From NCBI RefSeq assembly GCF_023554995.1, contig NZ_JAMJPK010000002.1:1-64000 (forward strand): a stretch of DNA of 64,000 nt, written 5' to 3'. Both the position numbers and the translations under genes were made by a program. Each line of letters starts with the position of its first letter. Position 1 is the stretch's first letter. Below, piece by piece: positions 1 through 7,706 of this stretch. The notes below the pieces were generated by a model that searched no databases, was not told the origin of the DNA, and saw only the letters and a program-made list of their open reading frames with translations. This stretch comes from Halomonas gemina. Its GTDB lineage: Bacteria > Pseudomonadota > Gammaproteobacteria > Pseudomonadales > Halomonadaceae.

Positions 1-80
1 ATGCCGAACTCAGCAGTGAAACCGCTCAGCGCCGATGGTAGTGTGGGGCCTCCCCATGCGAGAGTAGGTCATCGTCAGGC
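1..80 (+). rRNA. rrf: 5S ribosomal RNA, 3' part
   Basis: The first 80 bases match the conserved 3' two thirds of bacterial 5S rRNA: the CCGAACTCAG loop region, the GATGGTAGTGTGGGG helix and the CCATGCGAGAGTAGG segment, ending in CATCGTCAGGC, which would pair with the missing 5' end. The gene is cut by the window start. A strong terminator follows at once, so this is the tail of an rRNA operon. Confidence 0.93.
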
Positions 81-90
81 ACCTATTCAG

Positions 91-126
91 AAAAAACCCC
101 GAGTTCACCAGAGCTCGGGGTTTTTT
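91..126 (+). terminator. Intrinsic terminator of the rRNA operon
   Basis: A GC-rich stem (CCCCGAG at 97-103 with CTCGGGG at 114-120) is flanked by six A and six T residues, a classic Rho-independent terminator ten bases after the 5S gene. The A tract would let it work in both directions. Confidence 0.93.
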
Positions 127-247
127 CATGGGCGGCACATCACGCCGTTACATGATGTTGCAACCCGGAGTGGAAAGGCCGTCTGCCAGCGACTAGGGTT
201 TACGCTGCACGCCGCAATGGATCTGGACGTCTCAGAAGGAGATGAGC

Positions 248-448
248 ATGAAGAACGCCATGATACGCAAGCTGGGCCTGGCCCTGTTGATCGCCATGCT
301 GGGTGCCGGCCTCGCGGCCTGCGAGGAAGAGCAGGGTCCGGCCGAGGAGGCAGGCGAGAATATCGATGAGTCCATGGAAGAGATGGGCGAAGGCATGGAG
401 GAGATGGGCGAGGAGATGGAAGAGACAGCCGAGGATGCCCAGAACTGA
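248..448 (+). CDS. Small acidic repetitive lipoprotein
   Basis: A 66-residue protein of unknown function. It has a positively charged start, a hydrophobic stretch (residues 9-21) and a lipobox LAAC with Cys25, so it should be cut by signal peptidase II and lipidated. The mature part is almost only Glu, Met, Gly and Asp, with three imperfect repeats of MEEMGE type at residues 43-60, probably helical. The ATG at 248 is preferred over 242 because AAGGA at 236-240 lies 7 bases before it. It is monocistronic, between the rRNA terminator and a convergent gene. Overall plan (lipobox plus short charged helix) recalls entericidin-like or Lpp-like peptides, but no homology is claimed. Confidence 0.8.
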   Translation: MKNAMIRKLGLALLIAMLGAGLAACEEEQGPAEEAGENIDESMEEMGEGMEEMGEEMEETAEDAQN

Positions 449-491
449 CTGCTTTCCATCACCGGCAGCAGAGACCGATGGCAGGAACATC

Positions 492-522
492 AAGAGGCCG
501 GGCACCATGCCCGGCCTCTTGC
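492..522. terminator. Bidirectional terminator between convergent genes
   Basis: An inverted repeat AAGAGGCCGGGC (492-503) and GCCCGGCCTCTT (509-520) with a 5-base loop lies between the lipoprotein gene and the convergent Tim44-like gene, and can serve both. Confidence 0.75.
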
Positions 523-560
523 GTATCGGCCTGCCACTCCCTGGGCCTCGGTTCAGGGCA

Positions 561-1370
561 TCAGGCGCCCGGGTTCTGCTCGATCCCCTGCAGGTACCAG
601 GGCGCGCCGTCGCTCAGCTGGCGGGTCAGGTGCCAGGTCTCGTTGAACTCGTTCTCCTCCCCGTTCTCGGCGATGATGCCGTGGAAGATCACCGTGGCCT
701 CTGCTGTCTGGTCCATCTCACGGATGCCGCCGAGCTCGGCAAACAGCCGCACGATCTCGGTGCGGTTGTTCGCCGGCTGGCGGTCACGCTCCTCACGCAG
801 CAGGTTGTAGAGCTCCGGGGTCACGTACTCCTGGATACCGGCGAAGTCGTTGTTGTCCCAGGCGCGCTGCAGGGTCATGAAGTGCTCCTTGGCGCCGCCG
901 AGGAAACGCTCCCGGTCGAACCACTCGGGCTCCGGGGCGAAAGCGGCCCCGCTGGCCAGCGGGGCCTGCTCGGCCTGGAAGTGCTGGGGCCCGGTGGTGG
1001 CATCCGGCTGGCCGGGGCCAGCGGCCACGGCCGGCCGGCGCCGGGCGAACAGTTTGAAGAGCAGGAAGGCCGCGCCGGCGACCAGCAGGAGGTCCATCAG
1101 GCGCAGCTCGTCGAAGGCGCCACCGAAGAAGAGCGCGGCGAGCAGGCCACCCGCGAGCAGGCCACCAAGCATGCCTCCCATCCGCGAGCCGGGGCGCGCC
1201 TGGGTGGCGCGATTGCCGGCGGCCTGGTTCTGGGTGGCCGCAGGTTGCTGCACGGTGCGGGACTGGCTGCCAAAGGTCTTGCCGCCACCCAGGCGGCGCG
1301 CATCGGCATGGTCCACGGCCAGGCCGAAGCCCAGCACGCCAACCACGAGCATGACGAGAAGGTGACGCAT
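561..1370 (-). CDS. Tim44-like domain membrane protein
   Basis: A 269-residue protein with a signal-like N-terminus (cleavage plausible near residue 24), an RRLGGGK-type motif directly after it, a Gly-rich segment with two hydrophobic stretches (about residues 63-82 and 86-105), then a soluble C-terminal half (about 150-269) of the Tim44/MBA1-like fold seen in bacterial inner-membrane proteins of unknown role. The ATG at 1370 is chosen because GGAGA lies 7 bases upstream; an in-frame ATG at 1385 has no ribosome binding site. It is convergent with the lipoprotein gene. Substrate or partner is unknown; membrane anchoring is inferred from the hydrophobic segments. Confidence 0.75.
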   Translation of the reverse strand: MRHLLVMLVVGVLGFGLAVDHADARRLGGGKTFGSQSRTVQQPAATQNQAAGNRATQARPGSRMGGMLGGLLAGGLLAALFFGGAFDELRLMDLLLVAGAAFLLFKLFARRRPAVAAGPGQPDATTGPQHFQAEQAPLASGAAFAPEPEWFDRERFLGGAKEHFMTLQRAWDNNDFAGIQEYVTPELYNLLREERDRQPANNRTEIVRLFAELGGIREMDQTAEATVIFHGIIAENGEENEFNETWHLTRQLSDGAPWYLQGIEQNPGA

Positions 1371-1476
1371 CGGGGTGTTCTCCATCGGGGAAGGGGATGA
1401 GAAGGGGTCGGAAGCCTCCATTCTAGCGGCTATGCTGGTCGGCCACGACAACTAACCACTCAAGAGGGGGCCGCCG

Positions 1477-2055
1477 ATGCGCCTGACGCGAGAGAAGAGC
1501 CTGCTGCTGATCGTCGACCTGCAGGCCGGCCTGCTGCCGGTCATCGAACATGGTGACCAGGCGGTGACCGAGGCCGCCTGGCTGGGCGGCATGGCCGGCG
1601 AGCTGGAGGTGCCGGTATGGGTCACCGAACAGTATCCCGAAGGGCTGGGGGGCAGCGAGCCGCGGCTGCTGGAGGCGTTGCCGGCGCATCGCCTGTGGCA
1701 CAAGGTCCACTTCGATGCCCACGCCGAGCCGGCCTTCGCCGAGGCCATGGCCGCCGGTGATCGTCAACAGGTGGTGCTGTGCGGCACCGAGGCGCATATC
1801 TGCGTGATGCAGACCGGCCTCGGCCTGCTCGAGGCGGGGTACGAGGTCTATTGGCTGGTGGAGGCCTGCGCCAGCCGGCGGGCCGCCGAGGCGCGACTGG
1901 CCAAGGAACGGATGGTGCAGGCCGGGGCGGTGCCGGTGAGCGCCGACATGGTCGCCTACGAGTGGCTGCACCGCTGCGACGACGAGCGCTTCAAGCAGGC
2001 CCATCGCCGCTTTCTCCGGGGGCGCTCGGCACGCCCTTTGGTGTTTACCGGCTAG
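1477..2055 (+). CDS. Isochorismatase-family cysteine hydrolase
   Basis: A 192-residue alpha/beta hydrolase of the isochorismatase/nicotinamidase superfamily. The catalytic triad is visible: Asp14 in IVDLQ, Lys76 in WHKVHF and Cys109 in GTEAHICV. The cis-peptide context GTEAH before the Cys is typical of the YcaC-like branch. Substrate cannot be read from the sequence; family members hydrolyse amides, isochorismate or similar compounds. It is convergent with yaaA, only 4 bases between stop codons, and has no obvious operon partner. Confidence 0.85.
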   Translation: MRLTREKSLLLIVDLQAGLLPVIEHGDQAVTEAAWLGGMAGELEVPVWVTEQYPEGLGGSEPRLLEALPAHRLWHKVHFDAHAEPAFAEAMAAGDRQQVVLCGTEAHICVMQTGLGLLEAGYEVYWLVEACASRRAAEARLAKERMVQAGAVPVSADMVAYEWLHRCDDERFKQAHRRFLRGRSARPLVFTG

Positions 2056-2059
2056 GCCC

Positions 2060-2839
2060 TCAGGCGGCCCCCTCGGCGCGGGTGAAGACCAGGGTGTCGC
2101 CCTCCGAGAGCGTGGCGTCGTAAGCGTAGCCCGCCACGTCGAACTTCTTGAGGCCCTCGGGGTCGTCCAGGCGCTCGCGGATCATCCAGGCCGCCATCAG
2201 GCCGCGGGCCTTCTTGGCGTAGAAGCTGATGATCTTGAGCTTGCCGTTCTTCTCGTCCTTGAACACTGGCGTGATCACCCGCGCCTGGAGCGCCTTCGTG
2301 TCGACCGCCTTGAAGTATTCGTTGGAGGCGAGGTTGACCAGCACCGGGCTGCCGCTTTGCGCCACGGCGCGGTCGAGCTCGGCGGTCAGCGTCTCCCGCC
2401 AGAAGGCATAGAGGTCCTTGCCCGCGGGGTTCTCGAGCCGGGTGCCCATCTCCAGGCGGTAGGGCTGGATCAGGTCCAGGGGGCGCAGCAGGCCGTAGAG
2501 GCCGGAGAGGATGCGCAGGTGCTCCTGGGCGAAGGCGTTGTCGTCGTCGCTGAAGGTATCGGCCTCGAGCCCCACGTAGACGTCGCCCTGGAAGGCCTGG
2601 GCGGCGGGCTTGGCGTTCTCGGGCGTGAACGGGGTGTGCCACTCGGCGAAGCGGGCGGCATTGAGCCCGGCCAGCTTGTCGCTGATGCCCATCAGCTCGC
2701 TGAGCCGCTGGGGGGAGTAGTCGCGCAGGACCTCGATCAGCTCACGGCTGTGGTCGAGGTGGTCCGGCTGGGTGTGCAGGGTCGTGGTGGCCGGGGTCTC
2801 GAAGTCCAGCGTCTTGGCGGGCGAGATCACGCTCAGCAT
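2060..2839 (-). CDS. yaaA: Peroxide stress protein YaaA
   Basis: A 259-residue protein, almost the same length as E. coli YaaA. It begins with the family signature [12 protein letters not shown] and contains the conserved [20 protein letters not shown] and FYAKKARG blocks. In E. coli YaaA is cytoplasmic, is induced by OxyR and lowers free iron during peroxide stress; that role is known for the family and only inferred here. The start at 2839 is fixed by homology and by GGAG 7 bases upstream; a 36-residue upstream extension in frame has no such support. Confidence 0.95.
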   Translation of the reverse strand: MLSVISPAKTLDFETPATTTLHTQPDHLDHSRELIEVLRDYSPQRLSELMGISDKLAGLNAARFAEWHTPFTPENAKPAAQAFQGDVYVGLEADTFSDDDNAFAQEHLRILSGLYGLLRPLDLIQPYRLEMGTRLENPAGKDLYAFWRETLTAELDRAVAQSGSPVLVNLASNEYFKAVDTKALQARVITPVFKDEKNGKLKIISFYAKKARGLMAAWMIRERLDDPEGLKKFDVAGYAYDATLSEGDTLVFTRAEGAA

Positions 2840-2908
2840 GGAGGCGCTCCTGTGCCAGAAGGGGGTGGCCTGGTGGCCGTTCAGGACAGTATACCAAGCG
2901 GCCCGGGG

Positions 2909-2939
2909 GCGAGGGGCTATCGGGGTGATAGCCCCTCGC
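2909..2939 (-). terminator. Hairpin after tas (terminator-like)
   Basis: A perfect 13-bp stem (2909-2921 with 2927-2939) closes a 5-base loop 15 bases after the tas stop codon, before yaaA. It lacks a T tract, so it may be a weak terminator or a processing and stability hairpin. Confidence 0.55.
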
Positions 2940-2954
2940 GCCGGCACCGTCGGG

Positions 2955-3986
2955 TCAGGGCGCGGGGTTGGGGATACGCTGGTGAACGGCCTCGATGGCC
3001 TCCAGCACCTCGTCGTCGAGCCGCAGGGACTCGCTAAGCAGATTGCTCTCCAGCTGCTCCATGGTGGTGGCGCCGATGATGTTGCTGGTCAGGAAGGGCC
3101 GCGAGTTGACGTAGGCCAGGGCCATTCGGGCCGGATCCAGGTCGTGGTCGCGGGCGATCTGCACGTAGGCGGCGGTCGCCTCCTCGGCCAGTGGGTTGGT
3201 GTAGCGCTGGAAGCGCTCGAACAGGGTCAGCCGGGCCCCGGCGGGGCGGGCGCCATCCAGGTACTTGCCGGAGAGCATGCCGAAGGCCAGCGGCGAGTAG
3301 GCGAGCAGCCCCACCCGCTCGCGGTGGGCGATCTCGGCCAGCCCCACCTCGAAGGTGCGGTTGAGCAGGCTGTAGGGGTTCTGGATGCTCGCCACCCGGG
3401 GCAGGCCCAGGGTGTCGGCCAGGTGCAGGGCACGCATCACGCCCCAGGGGGTATCGTTGGAGAGCCCGATGGCGCGTACCTTGCCGGCATCCACCAGCTC
3501 CTTGAGTGCCGACAGCGTCTCCTCCAGCGGGGTGCTGTCCTCCTCGTCGTCGTGCTCGTAACCGAGCCTGCCGAAGAAGTTGGCCTTCCGGTCGGGCCAG
3601 TGCAGCTGATAGAGGTCCACGTAGTCGGTCTGCAGCCGGGCGAGGCTGTCGTCGATGGCCTGGTGGAGGTGCTCGCGGGTCAGCCGCGGGCCGCCGCGGA
3701 CATGCTCGAGGCCGGGACCGCTGGCCTTGGTGGCGATGATCACGTCATCGCGGCTGCCGCGGCGCTTCAGCCAGCTACCGATATAGGACTCGGTGCGTCC
3801 CTGGGTCTCGGCCACTGGGGGCACCGGATACATCTCGGCGGTGTCGATGAAGTCGATGCCGAAGGCCACGGCACGGTCGAGCTGCTCGTGGGCCTCGGCT
3901 TCGCTGTTCTGCTCGCCGAAGGTCATGGTGCCGAGGCACAGGCGGCTGACCTCGATGCCGGTATCGCCTAGCGGTCGCGTCTGCAT
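2955..3986 (-). CDS. tas: NADP(H)-dependent aldo-keto reductase Tas
   Basis: A 343-residue TIM-barrel oxidoreductase. The N-terminal half is very close to E. coli Tas: [16 protein letters not shown], then [10 protein letters not shown] with the catalytic Asp and Tyr, and ASGPG with the family Lys (TKASGPG). The C-terminal [12 protein letters not shown] segment is the cofactor loop. The family reduces aldehydes or ketones with NADPH in the cytoplasm; the physiological substrate is unknown. It stands alone, divergent from the Sel1-repeat gene. Confidence 0.92.
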   Translation of the reverse strand: MQTRPLGDTGIEVSRLCLGTMTFGEQNSEAEAHEQLDRAVAFGIDFIDTAEMYPVPPVAETQGRTESYIGSWLKRRGSRDDVIIATKASGPGLEHVRGGPRLTREHLHQAIDDSLARLQTDYVDLYQLHWPDRKANFFGRLGYEHDDEEDSTPLEETLSALKELVDAGKVRAIGLSNDTPWGVMRALHLADTLGLPRVASIQNPYSLLNRTFEVGLAEIAHRERVGLLAYSPLAFGMLSGKYLDGARPAGARLTLFERFQRYTNPLAEEATAAYVQIARDHDLDPARMALAYVNSRPFLTSNIIGATTMEQLESNLLSESLRLDDEVLEAIEAVHQRIPNPAP

Positions 3987-4141
3987 TCGTCACTCCTGGC
4001 AGGACTGCTGAAGGGGTTGACCCGGTAGGGTAGCGGGGCCCGGACGGGGCGGCAAATCCCGGGGTTGAGTCACTGCCGGGGCGCGCGTATGCTTGCTTCC
4101 CCGTTGCCCCGGCGGAGTCCGCAGGGCCACCTTTTTACGCA

Positions 4142-4182
4142 GGAAGCGATACCGGCCACAGGATGTGGCCGGTATCACTTCC
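4142..4182. repeat. 41-nt near-perfect palindrome
   Basis: Nineteen positions pair on each side of a 3-base loop with a single mismatch (C4147 against A4177); the core stem is ATACCGGCCACA with TGTGGCCGGTAT. It sits between the divergent tas and Sel1-repeat genes, 27 bases before the latter's start, with no T tract following. It could form a cruciform or an mRNA leader hairpin. Confidence 0.75.
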
Positions 4183-4208
4183 GCACCATTGGACGCAGGG
4201 TTGTTGCC

Positions 4209-4772
4209 ATGCCAGAGGCATCCTCACTGTTCACCCGGCTCGAGTACCGGCTTGCACAGCAGCTGTTCCATACTCGCTGGCTGCCCCGCTCGCCGCGTAC
4301 CCAGCGCCTGACCATGCACCTCTTTCAGCGCTGTGCCGATGCCGGGCATCCGGCGGCGCTGTCGCAGTATGGTCATATGCTCTTCCACCGCGGCGTCAGT
4401 CCCCAGGACAAGGCCCGCGGGGCGCGCTATGTGCTCGAGGCGGCCCATGCCGGAGATGCCAAGGCCCAGTATCAGGCCGGACAGATCCGCGAGCATGGCT
4501 GCGCCCAGTATCCGCGTCGCGACGACCATGCCGTGACCTGGTATGCGCGCGCGGGCGAGGCGGGTCATCCCCTGGCAGCGGCCCGCCTGGCACATGCCTA
4601 CCGCAACGGCGAGCTGGGGCTGCCGGAGGATACTGAGAAGGCCGCGCACTGGCAGGCCCTGGCCGATCGCCTGGCCGGGTTCGCCGGTTCGCTGGGCTCT
4701 GCTGGTTCTCTGGACTCTGGTTCGCTGGACTCTGGTTCGCTGGACAGGGCCGAAGGCGAGACGCGACACTAG
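4209..4772 (+). CDS. Sel1-repeat (SLR) protein
   Basis: A 187-residue protein with at least three Sel1-like helical repeats between about residues 37 and 150, recognisable from A-A-x-A-G-H/D-x-x-A-x-x-x-x-G/A patterns (DAGHPAALSQYG, HAGDAKAQYQAG, EAGHPLAAARLA). Such repeats form superhelical scaffolds for protein contacts. No signal peptide is evident. The C-terminus ends in three GSLDS repeats encoded by a 15-bp tandem duplication (GGACTCTGGTTCGCT at 4712-4726 and 4727-4741). The start at 4209 follows AGGG at 8 bases; upstream in-frame ATGs lie in or before a long hairpin and are less likely. A MITE is inserted four bases after the stop. Confidence 0.72.
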   Translation: MPEASSLFTRLEYRLAQQLFHTRWLPRSPRTQRLTMHLFQRCADAGHPAALSQYGHMLFHRGVSPQDKARGARYVLEAAHAGDAKAQYQAGQIREHGCAQYPRRDDHAVTWYARAGEAGHPLAAARLAHAYRNGELGLPEDTEKAAHWQALADRLAGFAGSLGSAGSLDSGSLDSGSLDRAEGETRH

Positions 4773-4775
4773 ACA

Positions 4776-4946
4776 CTAGGAGCCTGTCGGGCTTGACCAA
4801 TCGTCGTAGCGAGAGATTCGGGTTTCGAGACAAGTTCATCGATCTGTTGAGGCGAATAGCGTGCTCTTTAACGAAACAGATCGAATGAAATTGGCCGAAA
4901 AACCGGATTTCGCAGTAGATTAGCGTTAAGTCCGACAGGCTCCTAG
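4776..4946. mobile_element. MITE copy 1, palindromic, CTAG target duplication
   Basis: A non-coding element of about 163 bp (4780-4942) with terminal inverted repeats GAGCCTGTCGG and CCGACAGGCTC, flanked on both sides by CTAG, probably the duplicated target. The interior is itself an imperfect inverted repeat (for example GATCTGTT and AACAGATC), so the whole element can fold into one long hairpin. The reverse complement of this element occurs at 39241-39400; the two copies differ, by hand alignment, only by one 3-base insertion (TCG) here. No transposase is inside, so it would have to be mobilised in trans. Confidence 0.85.
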
Positions 4947-4995
4947 ACTTCGTCTCCATTGCCATCGGCCATCTCGACCAAGGACTCTCCCGCCC

Positions 4996-5496
4996 GTGAC
5001 GCTACCCACAGTGCTGGATATCGAGGCGTCCGGCTTCGGGCGCGGCAGCTACCCCATCGAGGTCGGCCTGGTCCGCGCTGATGGCAGTACCTGTTCCTTC
5101 CTCATCCAGCCGCTGGCCGAGTGGACGCACTGGGACCCCAAGGCCGAGCTGCTGCACGGCATCAGCCGCGGTCGGCTGCAGCGCGAGGGCTACCCGGTGC
5201 GCCAGGTGGCCCGCTGGCTCAATGACGAGCTGGGGGAGATCGGCATCGCCTACAGCGACAGCTGGGGCTACGATAATACCTGGCTGTCGCTGCTCTTCCA
5301 TCATGCGGGCATGCTGCCGGCCTTCCGCCTCGAGGCGCTGCGCATCCTGCTCAGCGAGGAGCAGCAGGCGCTGTGGAGCCGCACCAAGGAAGCCATCATC
5401 CGCGAGCAGGGCATCCACCGGCACCGGGCCGGCGAGGATGCGCGCCTGCTGCAGCTCACCTACCTGCGCACCCTCGAACTCGCCGCCGGCGCCTGA
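4996..5496 (+). CDS. DEDDh-type 3'-5' exonuclease-like protein
   Basis: A 166-residue protein with the exonuclease motifs of the DnaQ/DEDDh superfamily: Asp8 and Glu10 in LDIEASG, an Asp in YSDSWGYDNTW (Asp88 or Asp93), and His143 with Asp148 in HRAGEDARLL. It is a single nuclease domain with no partner domain. The natural substrate (DNA or RNA 3' ends) cannot be told. It uses a GTG start with a weak ribosome binding site (AAGGA 11 bases upstream). It lies just after the MITE and is convergent with the LOG-family gene. Confidence 0.75.
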   Translation: MTLPTVLDIEASGFGRGSYPIEVGLVRADGSTCSFLIQPLAEWTHWDPKAELLHGISRGRLQREGYPVRQVARWLNDELGEIGIAYSDSWGYDNTWLSLLFHHAGMLPAFRLEALRILLSEEQQALWSRTKEAIIREQGIHRHRAGEDARLLQLTYLRTLELAAGA

Positions 5497-5508
5497 CGCC
5501 GTGACGGG

Positions 5509-6063
5509 TCATCCGGCCGTGGCCAGCCGGGCCTCCAGCGCATCCAGCAGCTCGTCGGGCTCGGTGGCATCGACCAGCTCGGCCCGGGTGCGGCCATTGA
5601 GGAAGCCGTGCTCGACGGTATTGTCGAGGAAGGCCAGCAGCGGGGCATAGAAGCCGGCGGTGTCGAGCACGCCGATGGGCTTGTCGTGCAGGCCCAGGTA
5701 GTGCCAGGTCCAGGCCTCGAAGAACTCCTCCAGGGTGCCGATGCCGCCGGGCAGCACGATGAAGGCATCGGCATGGGCCGCCATGCTCGCCTTGCGGTCG
5801 TGCATGTTGCGTACCCGCACGAGTTCGGTCAGGCCATGGTGGGCCTGTTCGCGCTCGACCAGGTGGTCGGGCATCACCCCGATGGCCTCGCCGCCGGCCG
5901 CCATCACGGCATCGGCCAGCTCTCCCATCAGGCCGACCCGGGCGCCGCCGTAGACCAGGCCATGGCCGCGCTGGGCCAGCTCGGTGCCCAGTTGGCGCGC
6001 GGCCTCGAGGAATTGCGGGTCCTGGCCCTCCCGGGACCCCAGATAGACGCAGAATCTCGACAT
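5509..6063 (-). CDS. LOG-family nucleotide 5'-monophosphate phosphoribohydrolase
   Basis: A 184-residue Rossmann-fold protein of the Lonely Guy (TIGR00730) family. Signatures are VYGGARVGLMG (37-47), MHDRK (87-91) and PGGIGTLEE (105-113), the last holding the catalytic Glu. Bacterial members cleave cytokinin riboside monophosphates or AMP-like nucleotides to base and ribose 5-phosphate; in most bacteria this is thought to be nucleotide salvage or house cleaning. It is cytoplasmic and monocistronic, with a hairpin upstream that ends transcription from the small gene before it. Confidence 0.9.
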   Translation of the reverse strand: MSRFCVYLGSREGQDPQFLEAARQLGTELAQRGHGLVYGGARVGLMGELADAVMAAGGEAIGVMPDHLVEREQAHHGLTELVRVRNMHDRKASMAAHADAFIVLPGGIGTLEEFFEAWTWHYLGLHDKPIGVLDTAGFYAPLLAFLDNTVEHGFLNGRTRAELVDATEPDELLDALEARLATAG

Positions 6064-6127
6064 GCTCTCCTCCTTGGCAAGGCCATCATCCTAGCGGCCG
6101 CCGAGGGGACTCGAAAGCCTGCAAACG

Positions 6128-6154
6128 CCAGGGGCGCCGAAAAGGCGCCCCTGG
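6128..6154 (-). terminator. Terminator-like hairpin
   Basis: CCAGGGGCGCC (6128-6138) pairs perfectly with GGCGCCCCTGG (6144-6154) around a 5-base GAAAA loop. It lies after the small membrane-protein gene and before the LOG gene on the minus strand. No T tract. Confidence 0.6.
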
Positions 6155-6177
6155 TGGTGTGATGGTAGCCGGCCGGT

Positions 6178-6300
6178 TCAGCGAGAGCCTGCGGCATCGC
6201 GCTGCATGGCCTGGCGCAGCAGCCTCACGCCCACGCCGCCGATGACGAGCATGCTGGCGATCAGCGCGAGACTGGCAATCACATGGGTATCCAGGTACAT
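6178..6300 (-). CDS. Small single-pass membrane protein (40 aa)
   Basis: A 40-residue ORF with one predicted transmembrane helix (about residues 8-29, rich in Leu, Ile and Val) and a basic, polar tail ending in Arg. AGGAG lies 8 bases before the ATG, and a hairpin follows the stop, which together argue that it is expressed. It lies downstream of the DUF501 gene on the same strand with 46 bases between and may be its operon partner. No family is recognised. Confidence 0.55.
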   Translation of the reverse strand: MYLDTHVIASLALIASMLVIGGVGVRLLRQAMQRDAAGSR

Positions 6301-6346
6301 CCGGGGGTCTCCTCGGTAGGGGGTCAGGGTAGGGGTGTTGTCGTGG

Positions 6347-6868
6347 TCAGGGCAGGCAGTCGGCCACCCCGTAGTGCGCATCGAGCCACTGGCCGATGAC
6401 GTTCTCGCCGCAGAGGTGGTGGGCATACTGGGTGTGCAGGCAGCGCACCTGGTCGCGGTTGGCGATGCCGCCGATACCGCGCTCGGTAAGCACTCCCTCG
6501 TAGCCCAGGCGGGCGACCTCGGCCTTCTGGGCCTCGCTCATGCAGGCCCAGCGGGCCGCCACGTAGGCGTCGTGGCTGCGGTGGTAGGCGGCCAGGAAGT
6601 CGGGGTCCTGCTGCAGGCGGGTCTCCAGCTGCTTGATCACCCCGGCGGCCTCGATGCGCGAGATCTCGACCTTGAGCCGCTCTGAGCAAAGCCAGTAGAG
6701 GGTCGGGAAGGGCTTGCCGTCGACGATGGGCGCCATGCGCAGCACCAGCGGGGTGCCCTCGCCGTCGGTGGCGGCCAGGGCCTCGATGCCGCGAGGCGCG
6801 CGGCCGAGCTGTTCGGCGATGATGGCCAGCTGCCGGGCGTCAGGAGTCTGATCGGTGCGGATCACCAT
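6347..6868 (-). CDS. DUF501-family protein
   Basis: A 173-residue cytoplasmic protein matching the DUF501 pattern: an early QLGRAPRG block, VLRMAPIVDGKPFPTLYWL (the family's fingerprint), and a C-terminal GIGGIANRDQVRCLHTQYAHHL block with conserved Cys and His. Function is unknown; homologues are often near ppx or cell-division genes in other bacteria, which is not the case here. The ATG at 6868 is used because GGGA lies 8 bases upstream. It overlaps the previous gene by 29 bases, indicating translational coupling. Confidence 0.78.
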   Translation of the reverse strand: MVIRTDQTPDARQLAIIAEQLGRAPRGIEALAATDGEGTPLVLRMAPIVDGKPFPTLYWLCSERLKVEISRIEAAGVIKQLETRLQQDPDFLAAYHRSHDAYVAARWACMSEAQKAEVARLGYEGVLTERGIGGIANRDQVRCLHTQYAHHLCGENVIGQWLDAHYGVADCLP

Positions 6869-7166
6869 CGTCGTTGTCCCGTAAGAACTTGTTCGAATGC
6901 CCCACGGCGAGGAAGAAGGCGCGGTTGAGCTGCTCGGGGGTGGGGACATAGCGCCATTCCCGCTCGCAGTACTCACCGGCCCGTGCCATCAGCACCTCGT
7001 AGAGGCGATTGAACGGCGCATCATAATCGTAAGGGTCGGCGCCAAACAAGCGGATGTGGGGATAGTCGGCGAAGCGCGCGATGAAGTAGCGCTCCAGCTC
7101 GGCCTCGACGGCACGATGCCGGGGCGTGTCGTCCGGGTCCAGCCAGAGGGTGTAGCGGATGGCCAT
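6840..7166 (-). CDS. Conserved hypothetical protein (108 aa)
   Basis: A 108-residue acidic protein with no recognised family. It has many aromatic residues (Tyr, Phe and Trp spread through the chain) and a compact mixed composition, and no signal peptide or membrane segment. The start is supported by GGAG 6 bases upstream. Its 3' end overlaps the DUF501 gene by 29 bases in another frame, so the two form a coupled pair. Confidence 0.65.
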   Translation of the reverse strand: MAIRYTLWLDPDDTPRHRAVEAELERYFIARFADYPHIRLFGADPYDYDAPFNRLYEVLMARAGEYCEREWRYVPTPEQLNRAFFLAVGHSNKFLRDNDDGDPHRSDS

Positions 7167-7235
7167 GTGCGGCTCCCGTCGGTGAGGTGGCGACCCTGTT
7201 GTGACAGCGCCGGCCAGGATTCGGCTCGGGGCGGT

Positions 7236-7706
7236 TCAGCGTCGGGCCAGGGCGGTTAGGCGGGCCCCGGTCAGGCGCGCCAGGTCGTCCGGGGCCAGGC
7301 AGATCTCCAGCCCGCGGCGCCCGCCGCTGACATGGAGGGTCGCGAGGCGCTCGGCGCCGGCATCGAGGAAGGCGGGCAGGCGCTTCTTCTGCCCCAGCGG
7401 GCTGATGCCGCCGACCACGTAGCCGGTGGCGCGCTCGGCCTCGGCGGGGTCGGCCAGGCGGGCCTTGCGACTTCCGGCCGCGCGGGCCAGGGCCTTGAGA
7501 TCGAGCTGGGCGGCGACCGGTACCATGGCCATCACCAGGCGGCCGTCGTCGAGCCGGGCGAGCAGGGTCTTGAACACCGCATCGGGCGAGAGGCCCAGTG
7601 CCTGGGCGGCTTCCTCGCCGTAGGCGGGGCTGCGCGGGTCATGGTCGTACTCGGCCAGGCTGAACGCGACCCCGGCCTTCTCGAGAACCTTCACCGCTGG
7701 GGTCAT
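7236..7706 (-). CDS. ybaK: Cys-tRNA(Pro) deacylase YbaK
   Basis: A 156-residue YbaK/EbsC-family protein, usual length. It hydrolyses Cys-tRNA(Pro) mischarged by prolyl-tRNA synthetase. Lys46 in DAVFKTLL is the conserved active-site lysine, and GYVVGGISPLGQKK is the family's substrate-pocket signature. It acts freely in the cytoplasm together with ProRS. Its ATG overlaps the stop of the upstream thioesterase gene by four bases (ATGA), so translation is coupled. Confidence 0.93.
   Translation of the reverse strand: MTPAVKVLEKAGVAFSLAEYDHDPRSPAYGEEAAQALGLSPDAVFKTLLARLDDGRLVMAMVPVAAQLDLKALARAAGSRKARLADPAEAERATGYVVGGISPLGQKKRLPAFLDAGAERLATLHVSGGRRGLEICLAPDDLARLTGARLTALARR

Noticed and set aside
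3506-3739. Arg-rich frame opposite tas
   Set aside because: A shadow of tas with no start signals.
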